From the NCBI GenBank assembly GCA_963750995.1, contig CAVVST010000005.1, positions 744,001 through 808,000 on the forward strand: a stretch of DNA of 64,000 bases. Direction: 5' to 3'. Below are positions 54,232-64,000 of the stretch, in pieces (positions within the stretch are counted from its first letter, which is position 1; each line of letters begins with the position of its first letter). Below the pieces are notes generated by a model, which was not told the origin of the DNA, searched no databases, and saw only the letters and a program-made list of their open reading frames with translations. The stretch comes from CAVVST01 sp963750995 (lineage in GTDB: Bacteria > Acidobacteriota > Vicinamibacteria > Vicinamibacterales > UBA2999). The translations under genes were made by a program, and so were the position numbers.

Positions 54232-55141
54232 CGCCGCCTTCCGCGGGTCGAGAGATACGAAATCAAGGCGAACTCGAGCGGCGTTGACGTATCGATCAAC
54301 CGGTAATCGATGCCTGCCGATCCCAGGTCCTGCTTGTAACGATCGACCGCGCCATTCACCGCGTCGAGATATTCCTGCCGCACGACCGAGGGAACCGCCA
54401 TCACCTCATCGCCGAGCTCGATATCGCGGAAACGCGACGCCCGATCGAACGGGAACGTCAGCTCCGCGGGATCGATCAGGTGAAAGACGATGACTTCGCT
54501 GCCGCGGAAACGGAAATGGCGCAGGCCGTCAATCACGCGATCGGGTTCGTCGAGCAGGTCGGAAATGAACACGACGAGCCCGCGCTTGCTGATGCCGTCG
54601 GCGAGGACGTGCAGCGGCTTCGACACATCCGTCCGGTGCCCCAGCGTCGTTCGATCGAGCGTGACCAGGATGGAACGCAGGTGGCTCGGCCGCGCGCTCG
54701 GCGGCACCATCGTCACGATCGCATCGTCAAACGTCGTGAGCCCGACGGCGTCCCGCTGGCGATTCATGAGGAACGCCAGCGACGAGGCCAGCAGCGCGCC
54801 GTATTCCAGCTTGGTGATGCCGCGCGACCCGTATCCCATCGACGCGCTGACGTCGAGCAGAAGGTGGCAATCGACGTTGGTTTCTTCCTCGAACTTCTTG
54901 ACGTAGTGGCGGTCGGTCCGGGCGTAGACCTTCCAGTCGATGGCGGAGAGATCGTCACCGGGCAGGTACTGGCGGTATTCGGCGAATTCGACGCTGAAGC
55001 CCTTGAACGGGCTGCGGTGCAGGCCTGACAGCAGTCCTTCGACGACGGCGCGCGCCTTCAGTTCGAGCGTGCCCAGGCGCGCGAGGACCGCGGGATCGAG
55101 GAACCGGAGTTCGCTCGGCCGCGCTCCCGCTGCCTGCGCGT

Positions 55142-55145
<4 letters not shown>
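54228..55145 (-). CDS. DUF58 domain protein
   Basis: The 305-residue cytoplasmic protein belongs to the DUF58 family, which is almost always encoded beside a MoxR ATPase. It has the signature RQYLPGDDLSAIDWKVYART and a VWA-like core starting LLLDVSASMGYG. FISDLLDEPD and the closing domain with FHLIDPAELTFPFD follow. The start at 55145 (MNAQAAGARP) overlaps the MoxR stop (ATGA). It probably links the ATPase to the membrane VWA proteins, but evidence for that is only family context. Confidence 0.92.
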
Positions 55146-56134
<989 letters not shown>

Positions 56135-56143
56135 GACAGGTAC

Positions 56144-56941
56144 TCAATGGGTCAGCGAGTAAATGATTTCGTTGATGAACATGCGGTAGGCGTCGGCCGT
56201 GTACTTCAGGTAGCCGGGATACTCCTCCGCGTTCGACCACTCGACGCCGTCGCCCATGTCGGTGTTCCAGTTGGCGAGCACCATGGGCCGGCCGCGGTCG
56301 TCCAGGATCGCGCGCAGCCGCGCGACGAAGCCGCCCTTCTCCCACGTGCGCCCGGCGAAGAACGACCCGAGCCCGGGCGTCTGCGGATAGGCGTTGATCG
56401 AATAGAAAGAGGAATAGATCGGATGCGGCGGCTCGAGGTCCACGATCTCGCGGTCCGGAAACACGCGCCGCATCTCCTTGGCGAAGTTGTCCCACTCATA
56501 GGGACCGTGAAAATCGTCGAGCGTCAGGGTGCCGCCGCGCAGCAGGAACTCGCGCAGGATCCCCACCTCGTCGTCACGCAGGTGCATGTTCCCCGGCTCG
56601 ACGATGTACAGCCAGCCCTGGTCCCAGAGCTTCGCGTCGTCGAGCGTCAGGACGATCGGGTCGTTCACTTCGATGGCGGTGGCGGTGCGCAGGCGGCGCG
56701 ACAGGTTCTGTTCGGCCGCGGGTGCGTCGATCGCCCACGGCTCGCCCCAGTAATCGAGGCGGTACCGGTTGTCGACCGTGAGCGCGCTGTAGCGGACACG
56801 CACGAACGTCCACTGCAGCCCAGCGAACCGTTCGTCCTGCAGCGCAGGCACCTGCGCGATCGCCTGGGAGAGGCGGGCCGGCTCGATGAGCAGCAGGCCG
56901 GCGATCATGCCCACCACCACGAGCGCGGCGGGCCGGATCAA
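56144..56941 (-). CDS. Exported DUF4159 protein
   Basis: The 265-residue protein has a signal peptide or anchor (LVVVGMIAGLLLIEPARLS) and the DUF4159 fold: WTFVRVRYSALTVDNRYR, PAAEQNLSRRL, PIVLTLDDAKLWDQGWLYIV, LRGGTLTLDDFHG and HPIYSSFYSI. The fold resembles a class I amidotransferase without a nucleophile. It is a regular member of MoxR/VWA operons. Both ends overlap or abut neighbours. Confidence 0.9.
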   Translation of the reverse strand: MIRPAALVVVGMIAGLLLIEPARLSQAIAQVPALQDERFAGLQWTFVRVRYSALTVDNRYRLDYWGEPWAIDAPAAEQNLSRRLRTATAIEVNDPIVLTLDDAKLWDQGWLYIVEPGNMHLRDDEVGILREFLLRGGTLTLDDFHGPYEWDNFAKEMRRVFPDREIVDLEPPHPIYSSFYSINAYPQTPGLGSFFAGRTWEKGGFVARLRAILDDRGRPMVLANWNTDMGDGVEWSNAEEYPGYLKYTADAYRMFINEIIYSLTH

Positions 56942-59518
56942 GGGGCTCCTCCGGCCCCGGACGGCTGTGCGGAAATGATCTTGAGCAGCAGGTCCTGCGC
57001 GCGCTCGAACGACGGCGCGATTTCGAGCGCCGCCAGCGTCTCACGCTTCGCGTCGCCGAATTGACCGGCGGCGAAGTGCGCCTCGGCCAGTTCGACATGC
57101 GCGGCGGCGCGGTCTGGAGGCCCGGCGGCGAGCGCCGAGCGAAACGCGCGAATGGCGCGCGGCGCATCCCGCTGCTGCATCGCCTGGCGGCCGACCGCCG
57201 TCTGCGCCTGCACGTCGAACGGGTCCAGCTCGGCCACCATCGCGTACGCCGCGGCGGTACGGGCGGCGTCGCTCCCTTTCGCCACCAGCTGCGCCAGTGT
57301 TCGCGCCGACTCGACGTCAGCCGAGTCGACCTTCACCACTGCTTCGAGCGCGCGGATGGCGCGGGCGGTATCGCCCTGCTTGGTGGCAATCTGCGCAATC
57401 ATGGCGTTGGGATTGGCGTCGCCGTTGGCCTGCGGCAGCAGTGCCGACGCGCGCTCGAGCGCCGCGATCGCGTCGGCGGCATTGCCGGCTTCGTAGAGCG
57501 CCTGGCCAAGCCGCATCTGGACGGCGAAGCTGCCGGGGTTGTCCGCCGCAAGCGTCTTCAACTGATCGACCGTCGGCTCCTCCGGCATTTCGGGCCGCTT
57601 GAGCGCGGCGATCATCGCGGCATATTCCTTCTTCATCGCCGCATCGAAGCTCGCCTGCACCTCGTCCAGGGTCGCGCCAAATGCTTCCTTGAATGCCGCG
57701 TCGGTCTCGAGCCCCTTGCCATAGGCTCTCAGCATCCGCCACAGCGCGGGCTCACCGTAGGTGTCGATCAGATACTCGATCACCAGCGAGGCCTGCTGAT
57801 ACGAGATCGAGGCCATCCGCGGGTCGGCGACTCCCTCGTTGAGGTCGGCCAGCTTGTACAGCTTGCCGGCGTCAAGCGCCTGGACGAACGGGACTTCAGA
57901 CTCGCGGCCCCACTCGGCCCGAGCGCGCCGCTCCTCGAACTGCGAGATGCCTTCCGAGATCCACCGCGGCACCCGGTTGTTCGACATCTGCAGGCTGATA
58001 ACGTGCGCCATCTCGTGCCACAGCGTGGCGGGCCAGCTGAACGTGCCCGGCGGACGCGCACGCGGCGAGTCGAGCGTGACGACACGCCCGAAGCAGGCGC
58101 CCAGGGCGCCGATGAATCCCGGCAGGCCGATCGTCGCGTACCGCGAAGTCGTCGTGCTTCGGGAACATCTCGACCAGAATCGGGCCGGTCGGCTTGAACT
58201 GGTACTGCTTCGACAGCGTGTCGAGCGCCTGGCGCGCCCATGGCACAACCTGCTCGCGCATCACCGCCGCCTCGTCGGGATGCAGGCGCACGATCAGATC
58301 GCCGTCGCGGATGGTCTCGAACTTGTCGACAGTGTCGAGCATCGCCAGCTGGTTGAAGACCACCACGTCGTACGGGTCGGCCTTGAACGCGGTCTCGAGC
58401 GACCGTCGCGCACCTGTCTCGTCGCCGGTGCGCAGCAGGTGCGATCCCAGGTCCGCATACGCCCGTGTGCTCGTTGGATCCAATTCGAGCGCCCGGCGCG
58501 TCAGCGGGACGGCTTCATCGAACCGGTAGTTCCGCGCCAGGTGATCGCCGGCCGTCCGGTAGACGTCGCCGTAGGACGGGTTGAGCTTCAGCACGCCGGC
58601 GACCGCCGCTTCGTAGTCGGCAGTGCGGGCTTCGAGCAGCGCAATCGCTGCGTCGAGTGATCGCGCCTCGAGGCTGTTCGGATTCACCTCGAGCGCTTTG
58701 CGGATCGAGGCGCGCGCCTCGTCACGCTGCCGATCGTCGAGCGCCAGTTCCGCGATCAGGAGATGCGCAGGGACGTAATTCGGATTGACCTTGAGCGCCG
58801 CCTCTGCGGCCGACTTCGCGGCAGGAGGGTTCTCGTCGAGCGTCGCGTGCGCCAGGCCAAGGCGAGCCGGCACGTACGATTCGTCCGCCTTGATCGCCGT
58901 CTGGAACGAGCGCACCGCGTCGGCACGGTTGTACTTCTCGAGGAACAGCTCGCCCCAGGCCGTGTTGATGGCGGGATCGTCCGGCGCCTGCCCAGCCGCG
59001 CTGCGGAAGAACCCGTTCGCATCCTGGAAGCGCCCCAGCGTCCGGGCGGCCAGCCCCAGCCGCAGCAGATCGGCCGGCGTATTCTGGGGACCGCGGGTCA
59101 GAACCGCCTGCAGCAGCCGGACACCCTGCTCGCGACGCCCAAGATACAGGTGGAGCTGTCCGAGTTCGAGCGCGGCATCCCGCACGGGACTGGTCGCGAC
59201 GACGCCGGCAAGCAGCTTTTCGGCGTCGGCGTAACGGCCGCGGGCAATCGCGGCTCGGGCGCGCAGGACGATCGAACCCTCATCGGTCGCCGCCTGCAGC
59301 GCCGCGTCCACCTGTTCGAACTGGCCGGTGTTGAACGCCCGCGCCGCTATCGCGGCCGGGGAATTATCGACAGCGGGTGTCTGGCCTGACGAGGAGGTCG
59401 TGACCGCGACGAGCATCGCGGCGCAGACGGCAAGGAGCCGCTGCCTCGTCAGAACGCGCGCAGGCGAACCGCTCTGAGCGTGTGCGTCTGGCATCGGATT
59501 GCCGTAAGTATATGTCAC
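56938..59518 (-). pseudogene. Exported TPR protein with gluzincin-like HExxH domain, frame broken near 58.14 kb
   Basis: The protein begins at 59518, or at the internal ATG 59494, with a signal peptide (LLAVCAAMLVAVTTSSSGQ). Many TPR repeats follow (for example LGLAHATLDENPPAAKSAA and ALELDPTSTRAYADLGSHL). A peptidase MA-like domain reads PTGPILVEMFPKHDDFAVR up to the break. It then continues TIGLPGFIGALGACFGRVV, LWHEMAHVISLQMSNNR (HExxH zinc motif) and PRWISEGISQFEE. A second TPR array closes the protein. One extra base lies near 58128-58142, and the repaired length is about 860 residues. It is the first gene of the MoxR/VWA operon and overlaps DUF4159. Confidence 0.87.
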
Positions 59519-59563
59519 CGTTCGGCCTGCTCTGGGCGTCTGTACCGGTTCCGCGGGACCGGT

Positions 59564-60091
59564 TCAGCTGCAAGTCGGGTACCGCAGCGCGCGTTCTTCT
59601 ACCCGTATGCGCTGCCACATCAGCCAACTGAACAACAGCGTCGTCACCGGCCCGCTGATGCGCGCGTTCGACATCAATGCCATCGCGAAAAATTCGCCAA
59701 CGACCGCGATGTAGTTTGGATGACGCCAAATCGCATAGGGCCCGTGCGTCACGAGCGGGGCGCCCGGCACGATCAGCACGCGAAAGGTCCAGCGGACGCC
59801 GAGTGATGCCATCGCCCACCACTTCAACGCCTTCGATGCCGCCATCAGAATGACACCTGTGGCCGCGATGATTGTCGCCGGGGGACCGGCGAGGATGCCT
59901 TCGACCGCCATCGCCACAAACGCGCCGGGGTATGCCCACTGCATGGTGGCGTAGACGTCCCCCGGCGGCTCGACAGCGCCCTGCTGCCGCAGCGTTCGCT
60001 CGTGGCTGCGCGACACCAGCGATTCGGCCAGCATCATGAGCATGACCACAAACAGAACCAGGAGGATGCTGAGAGGCACGGATCCGATCAT
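59564..60091 (-). CDS. ICMT-like membrane methyltransferase
   Basis: The 175-residue integral membrane protein has four or five helices (LSILLVLFVVMLMMLAESLV, GAFVAMAVEGILAG) and the isoprenylcysteine carboxyl methyltransferase-type C-terminus THGPYAIWRHPNYIAVVGEFF and RIRVEERAL. Members methylate lipid or polyketide hydroxyl or carboxyl groups using SAM. I start at 60091 (MIGSVPLS), which overlaps the reductase stop (ATGA). The frame upstream is antisense-like low complexity. Confidence 0.85.
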   Translation of the reverse strand: MIGSVPLSILLVLFVVMLMMLAESLVSRSHERTLRQQGAVEPPGDVYATMQWAYPGAFVAMAVEGILAGPPATIIAATGVILMAASKALKWWAMASLGVRWTFRVLIVPGAPLVTHGPYAIWRHPNYIAVVGEFFAMALMSNARISGPVTTLLFSWLMWQRIRVEERALRYPTCS

Positions 60092-61212
60092 GAGCGCGCC
60101 AGCGGGATGTCGCCGGCGACGCCAATCAGGTATCGAACGGGCTGGGCCCAGCAAGCGGATATCGCCGCCGCCACCCGAACAGCGCCGGGACTGCCGACCA
60201 GCCTGCGCAGGGCACGGTTGATTCGCCACTTCCCCGAAAACTCGCGGCGCCGGGCCTCAAGGAGCCGGGGGTGCGCAGGAACACCTGTCTGAAGCTCGAA
60301 CAGCGCGGCCTCGGCGGCGAGCTCGCCGCCGCGCAGCGCGAAGCGCAGGCCGTCGCCGGTCATGGGATCGACAAAACCGGCCGCATCTCCGGCCAGCAGC
60401 AGTCCGGTACATCCGGCCGCATCGGCCTCGACCGCGAGCGGCCCCAGTGACGACACCGGCGATATCTGTCGTGCTCGGGCAAAACGATCGCGCAGTTCAG
60501 GATCGCTCGACACTGCACGCGCGATGACCTGGTCCGGCGGGACCCAGTCGGCGGCGATCTCATGCACCACGCAGACATTCGTGACGCCGCCGCCAAGCCC
60601 GGCGACACCGATATAGCCGTCGGTCCGCACGTGCATCTCGCCCCGCCTGGTCACGCCGGCGACGTCGGAGAAGTAGGCGCCGAATGCCCACCGCTTCGGC
60701 GCGTCGGCGAAGCGCGTCAGGCCAAAGCCGAACGCCAGCGTCGAGCGGCGGCCGTCGGCGGCAATCACGACGCGCGCGGCCATGCGCTCGCTTCGACGCG
60801 CCAGCCGCACGCCGGTGACACGCAACCCGGTCTCGTTGAGTCCGTCCCGCACCCGCACCGCAGGCATGAACTCCACGCCCGCGGCAATGGCGGCGTCTAC
60901 GAGCGCCGCGTCGAGATCCCGGCGCGAAATCGCGGCACCGGCGAGGCCATGTGGATAGTCGCAGGACACTCGGGCACCCCGTGGACCCGTGACGATCATT
61001 CCCGAGATCGGAATCGCGTGCGCGCGGACGCGAGCCCCGAGGCCGAGGCGGTCGAGGATCGACAGCGCCCCTGGATTCAACGTGTCGCCGCACAACTTGT
61101 TGCGGGGAAAATCCGAGCGCTCGATCAGACGGACATGCACGCCCGCGCGCGCCAGGACCAGCGCCGCTACGGCGCCCGCCGGTCCCGCGCCCACGACGAG
61201 CGCTGGCGTCAT
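60088..61212 (-). CDS. FAD-dependent oxidoreductase, geranylgeranyl reductase family
   Basis: This 374-residue flavoprotein has the dinucleotide motif VVGAGPAGAVAALVLARAG, IERSDFPRNKLCGDTLNPGA (the KxCGD signature of the group) and the second FAD motif LLAGDAAGFVDPMTGDGL. Relatives reduce isoprenoid double bonds or hydroxylate aromatic polyketides. The flanking ketosynthase and ICMT-like genes overlap it by 4 nt on each side, so the three act together. The exact reaction is not clear. Confidence 0.88.
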   Translation of the reverse strand: MTPALVVGAGPAGAVAALVLARAGVHVRLIERSDFPRNKLCGDTLNPGALSILDRLGLGARVRAHAIPISGMIVTGPRGARVSCDYPHGLAGAAISRRDLDAALVDAAIAAGVEFMPAVRVRDGLNETGLRVTGVRLARRSERMAARVVIAADGRRSTLAFGFGLTRFADAPKRWAFGAYFSDVAGVTRRGEMHVRTDGYIGVAGLGGGVTNVCVVHEIAADWVPPDQVIARAVSSDPELRDRFARARQISPVSSLGPLAVEADAAGCTGLLLAGDAAGFVDPMTGDGLRFALRGGELAAEAALFELQTGVPAHPRLLEARRREFSGKWRINRALRRLVGSPGAVRVAAAISACWAQPVRYLIGVAGDIPLARS

Positions 61213-62481
61213 CGGACGCGTCCGAGTACCAGTGCGCTGTTCTTGGATCCGAACCCGAGACAGTTGCAGAGCGCGGCGTCGACGTCCGCTTCACGGGCGG
61301 TATTGGGGATGAAATCCATGTCGCACGCGGGGTCCTGGTCCTCGAGATTGATGGTCGGCGGCAGCACGCCGCGCGTCAGCGCCATGGCGGTCACCGCCAC
61401 GCCGGCGGCGCCGCTGGCGCCTTGCGGATGGCCAATCATCGACTTGGTCGACGAGCCCGGGACCTCGTTGGCGTGCCGGCCGAACACGCGACGCACGCAG
61501 CGTGATTCGATCGCGTCGTTCAACTGCGTCGAGGTGCCGTGGTAGTTGACGTAGCCGATTTCCTCGGGAGCGCGGTGGGAGCGTTCGACGGCGGTTTCGA
61601 TGCAGCGCACAATCTCGGCGCCGTCGGGATCCATCTGCACCCGGTGGTAGGCGTCACAGGTTGACGCGTAGCCTTCGACCCGCGCGTACGCAGTGGCGCC
61701 GCGGGCCAGGGCGCGGTCTTCGCGTTCGAGCACGAACATCCACGCGCCCTCTCCCAGCACGAACCCGTCGCGCCCGCGGTCGAACGGCCGCGACGCTTCC
61801 GCCGGCCGGTCGTTGTAGTGCGTGGAAACCGCGCGCATGCGCGAGAACCCGAAGATCATGCCGGGCAGCACGCAGCCGTCGGTGCCCCCTGACAGCAACG
61901 TGTCGTACTCACCTGACCGAATCAGCGACGCGGCGTAGCCAATCGCGTCGGTCGAGCTCGTGCATCCGCAGGACAGCACGTGGCTCAGGCCATGAAGCCG
62001 GAGGGCGATCGAGATTTCGCTCGACACCATGCCGCAGATGCCCACGGCGATGGCGTACGGCGTCACATGCCGCCCGCCGCTGGTGAAGAAATCCTCGGTA
62101 CTGCTTTTCGCCGACGTCGATGCCGCCGCCGCCGCTGCCGATGAGCACGCCCGCTCCCGGCTCGCCGGCGCGAAGACCGGCGTCGCGCCACGCTTCCCGC
62201 GCCGCGATGACACCGAACAGCGCCGCCCGCGAATACCGCTTCGGGTCCGCGTGCCGATCCTCGTCGCCGTCGCCTTCGAGCGGCCCGCCATCTTCGATGG
62301 AGACAGGAGGCACCCACGCCGCGACCTGGCACGGATACGACGACACGTCGAATTGGGTGATGGCTTTCGATCCACTGACGCCGCGCCGCACGTGATCCCA
62401 GAAGCACTCGCGGCCCACGCCGAAGGGAGAGACCACGCCGATGCCGGTGATCACTACGCCGGGCGCGCCGTTGGCGGACAT
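61209..62481 (-). pseudogene. Beta-ketoacyl-ACP synthase (FabF-like), frame broken near 62.1 kb
   Basis: The synthase begins at 62481 (VVITGIGVVSPFGVGRE) and proceeds to GGGGIDVGEKQY, where the frame breaks. The other frame continues EDFFTSGGRHVTPYAIAVGI, the catalytic cysteine in VLSCGCTSSTDAIGYAA, and both histidines in VNYHGTSTQLND and KSMIGHPQGASGAAG. It ends with LGFGSKNSALVL. The active-site triad Cys-His-His is intact. One extra base lies near 62091-62103 (TACCGAGG). The product of about 424 residues would extend an acyl chain for the small cluster. It stands too far from fab genes to be the housekeeping FabF with certainty. Confidence 0.87.
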
Positions 62482-62489
62482 GCGCTCAC

Positions 62490-62496
62490 TATAATA
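62490..62496. promoter_or_regulatory. Shared bidirectional -10 element
   Basis: TATAATA lies in the 21-bp gap between divergent starts at 62481 (minus) and 62503 (plus). TATAAT on the plus strand ends 7 nt before the GTG. TATTAT on the minus strand ends 9 nt before the ATG. Both messages would be leaderless or nearly so. Confidence 0.45.
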
Positions 62497-62502
62497 TGGG
62501 CC

Positions 62503-63213
62503 GTGCGCGCTCAGGCGGCCGCGCTCTCACCTCCCGCGCTCCTCTTTACGTGGCTCGGCGCCATCGTCTTTTTTGTCTCGCTCGCGTACTTTCTATTCTC
62601 GTATCTCACGACGTTCGGAGAACCCGCGTCAGGCGGCGCGGCCGCGCCGGCGATTACGTGGAACGTCGCACTCTTTACCGTCTTCGCACTTCACCACAGC
62701 GTGTTCGCCCGCGGGCGCGTGCGCGCCGCGATCGCGCGCCTGCTACCTCAGCCGCTGGAGCGATCGTTCTATGTCTGGATCGCGAGCGTCCTGTTCATCG
62801 GCGTCTGTGCGCTATGGCAACCGGTGCCGGGCATCGCGTGGCGGGTTGACGGGCCACTCGTCTGGGTGCTGCGCGCAGTGCAGGCCGCCGGCGTGTGGCT
62901 CACGCTGCGAAGCGCGGTCGTGCTCGACATCCGCGACCTCGCCGGGTTGCGCGCTGCGGCCGGCGGGGCGATCGAATTCAAAACGTCCGGGCCGTACGGA
63001 TGGGTGCGCCATCCGATTTACACCGGCTGGTTTCTGATGGTCTTCGCCGCGTCGCCGATGACCATGACGCGACTGGTGTTCGCCGCCGTCAGCTGCGCCT
63101 ACTTGATCATCGCGATCCCCTTGGAGGAGCGATCGATGCTCAACGCAGCGGCCGGCGCCTACGAGCGCTACCGGAAGCAGGTGCGGTGGCGTCTGGTACC
63201 GCGCATCTACTGA
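62503..63213 (+). CDS. ICMT-like membrane methyltransferase, second copy
   Basis: The 236-residue membrane protein has about six helices (LLFTWLGAIVFFVSLAYFLF, WIASVLFIGVCALW) and the conserved methyltransferase end FKTSGPYGWVRHPIYTGWFL with IPLEERSM and YERYRKQVRWRLVP. The early block ALFTVFALHHSVFARG resembles NnrU/MddA-like members. Its substrate is unknown. GTG 62503 is the first start after the shared promoter, and the open frame upstream is antisense to the ketosynthase gene. Confidence 0.85.
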   Translation: MRAQAAALSPPALLFTWLGAIVFFVSLAYFLFSYLTTFGEPASGGAAAPAITWNVALFTVFALHHSVFARGRVRAAIARLLPQPLERSFYVWIASVLFIGVCALWQPVPGIAWRVDGPLVWVLRAVQAAGVWLTLRSAVVLDIRDLAGLRAAAGGAIEFKTSGPYGWVRHPIYTGWFLMVFAASPMTMTRLVFAAVSCAYLIIAIPLEERSMLNAAAGAYERYRKQVRWRLVPRIY

Positions 63214-63222
63214 CTATTCTGA

Positions 63223-63543
63223 CTATTCGTCGTAATCTTCTTGCGGCAGTCCCTCCAGCTCTTCAAGAAAGACGAGACCGCGATGCGAAGGAATCTCGAA
63301 CTTCCTGCCGCACGTCTTGCAGGTGACATCGTCGTCGACGCGGATGAGGTGGTCTTTCGATTTCTCGAAGATCGCCCGGTCGCGCGCATCGGCGCCGCCG
63401 GGCACCTGCGCCTTCTTCGTGCGGCGGAGCCACCGGATTGAATAGTCGTTGGTGCGCTTGCAGCGCGGGCATTGAAACTTCGCCGGACGCTGCTCGGGTT
63501 TCTCGGTAAAGAACTGGCGTTCGTCCACACCGCGAGGGTACAC
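63223..63543 (-). CDS. Zinc-ribbon protein
   Basis: The 106-residue protein has two CxxC pairs (FQCPRCKRTNDYS and VTCKTCGRKFEIPSH) separated by about 45 residues, consistent with one zinc ribbon. A basic segment lies between them (RWLRRTKKAQ), and the acidic tail reads LEELEGLPQEDYDE. Nucleic-acid binding is possible. I start at GTG 63543. The convergent gene ends only 9 bp away, with TGACTATTC repeated across the junction. Confidence 0.72.
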   Translation of the reverse strand: MYPRGVDERQFFTEKPEQRPAKFQCPRCKRTNDYSIRWLRRTKKAQVPGGADARDRAIFEKSKDHLIRVDDDVTCKTCGRKFEIPSHRGLVFLEELEGLPQEDYDE

Positions 63544-63592
63544 GATCCCGGACGCCCGGAAGCCCCGGCTACGATAGACTGAGATTCTCGCG

Positions 63593-64000
63593 ATGGCTGA
63601 GCCGACCCCGCCAACTCTCCCCAAGGAACTGCCAGTTCTTCCGCTCCGCCGGACGGTCGCGTTTCCCCTGACGCTGCAGCCGCTGGCCGTCAACCGGCCG
63701 GTTTCGATTGAAACGGTGAACCGCGCGCTCGGCGCGGATCGCCTGATCCTCCTGCTGCTCCAGGAAAACGATGCGGACGATCCGACGCCGGAGGACGTGC
63801 GCAGGATCGGCACCGTCGCCGTCGTCCGCCAGATGGCCAAGACGAGCGGCGGCATCAACATCATCATCGAGGGGATTGCCCGGGTGCGGGCCGATGTGGT
63901 GAGCCGCGTCGGCACGTCGATGCGGGCACAGGTCACCCCGCTCCCTGAACCGTACGAGCGCACCATCGAGGTCGAGGCGCACGTCCGACGTATCCAGGAA
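63593..64000 (+). CDS. lon: Lon protease, N-terminal part only
   Basis: The first 136 residues of an ATP-dependent Lon protease are present, and the gene runs off the right edge. The LON substrate-binding domain is clear: LPVLPLRRTVAFPLTLQPL, SIETVNRAL, RLILLLLQEN, IGTVAVVRQM and IIIEGIARVRA. The AAA+ and serine protease domains lie outside the window. A TACGAT/TAGACT -10-like region is 12-17 nt before the ATG. Confidence 0.92.
   Translation, partial: MAEPTPPTLPKELPVLPLRRTVAFPLTLQPLAVNRPVSIETVNRALGADRLILLLLQENDADDPTPEDVRRIGTVAVVRQMAKTSGGINIIIEGIARVRADVVSRVGTSMRAQVTPLPEPYERTIEVEAHVRRIQE

Overview
The window is 64 kb of dense, GC-rich bacterial chromosome that reads like an Acidobacteriota of the Vicinamibacteria type (subdivision 6). 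This is an inference. It rests on a VWFA-related protein of the acidobacterial kind (15228-17346), an Oar-like TonB-dependent receptor with an N-terminal carboxypeptidase-like regulatory domain (26642-29704), a MoxR/DUF58/BatA/DUF4175/DUF4159 operon, many periplasmic TPR and PQQ-propeller proteins, and genes joined by 4-nt ATGA/GTGA overlaps. No rRNA, tRNA, CRISPR array, prophage or insertion sequence was recognised.

Layout. (1) 1-6.7 kb: the end of a TPR protein gene, a V4R-like protein, argS with a class-I amidotransferase-like hydrolase, and an RlmD-type RNA methyltransferase with an unknown gene. (2) 6.9-13.7 kb, minus strand: an operon of acyl-CoA mutase catalytic subunit, B12-binding subunit, an unknown protein, valS, nadC and birA. 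(3) 13.7-19.9 kb: glutamate dehydrogenase, the VWFA-related protein, an acyl-CoA dehydrogenase and a PQQ-type beta-propeller. (4) 19.9-23.9 kb: a polyphosphate-flavoured group of lipid kinase, SixA, CHAD protein and Ppx/GppA. (5) 23.9-30.1 kb: decayed small genes, then a three-gene unit of receiver-only response regulator, TonB-dependent receptor and histidine kinase. (6) 30.4-34.9 kb: pstSCAB-phoU for high-affinity phosphate uptake. (7) 34.9-37.4 kb: yacG, citrate synthase and an M28 lipoprotein. (8) 37.4-43.4 kb: homogentisate pathway genes (hppD, hmgA, fahA) around an Lrp/AsnC regulator, with two accessory proteins. (9) 43.4-45.7 kb: a DUF3500 protein, a CBS protein, a zinc ribbon and a STAS protein. 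(10) 45.7-59.5 kb, minus strand: an eight-gene operon built around a MoxR ATPase and von Willebrand A (VWA) proteins, starting with a TPR/metallopeptidase-like protein and ending with a catalytically dead-looking caspase/legumain-fold protein. (11) 59.5-63.2 kb: a small lipid- or polyketide-like cluster (ketosynthase, geranylgeranyl-reductase-type flavoprotein, two ICMT-like membrane methyltransferases). (12) A zinc-ribbon protein and the start of lon.

Two features cut across the window. First, at least twelve genes are broken by single-base indels. Eleven of these carry a net +1 nucleotide and one (ppx) a net -1. Both halves remain well conserved in every case, which points to insertion-biased sequencing error more than to gene decay. 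I annotate these as one gene each with the break marked. Second, gene boundaries carry locus-specific short word repeats and palindromes, and several starts lie only 6-9 nt downstream of a -10-like hexamer, which suggests leaderless mRNAs.
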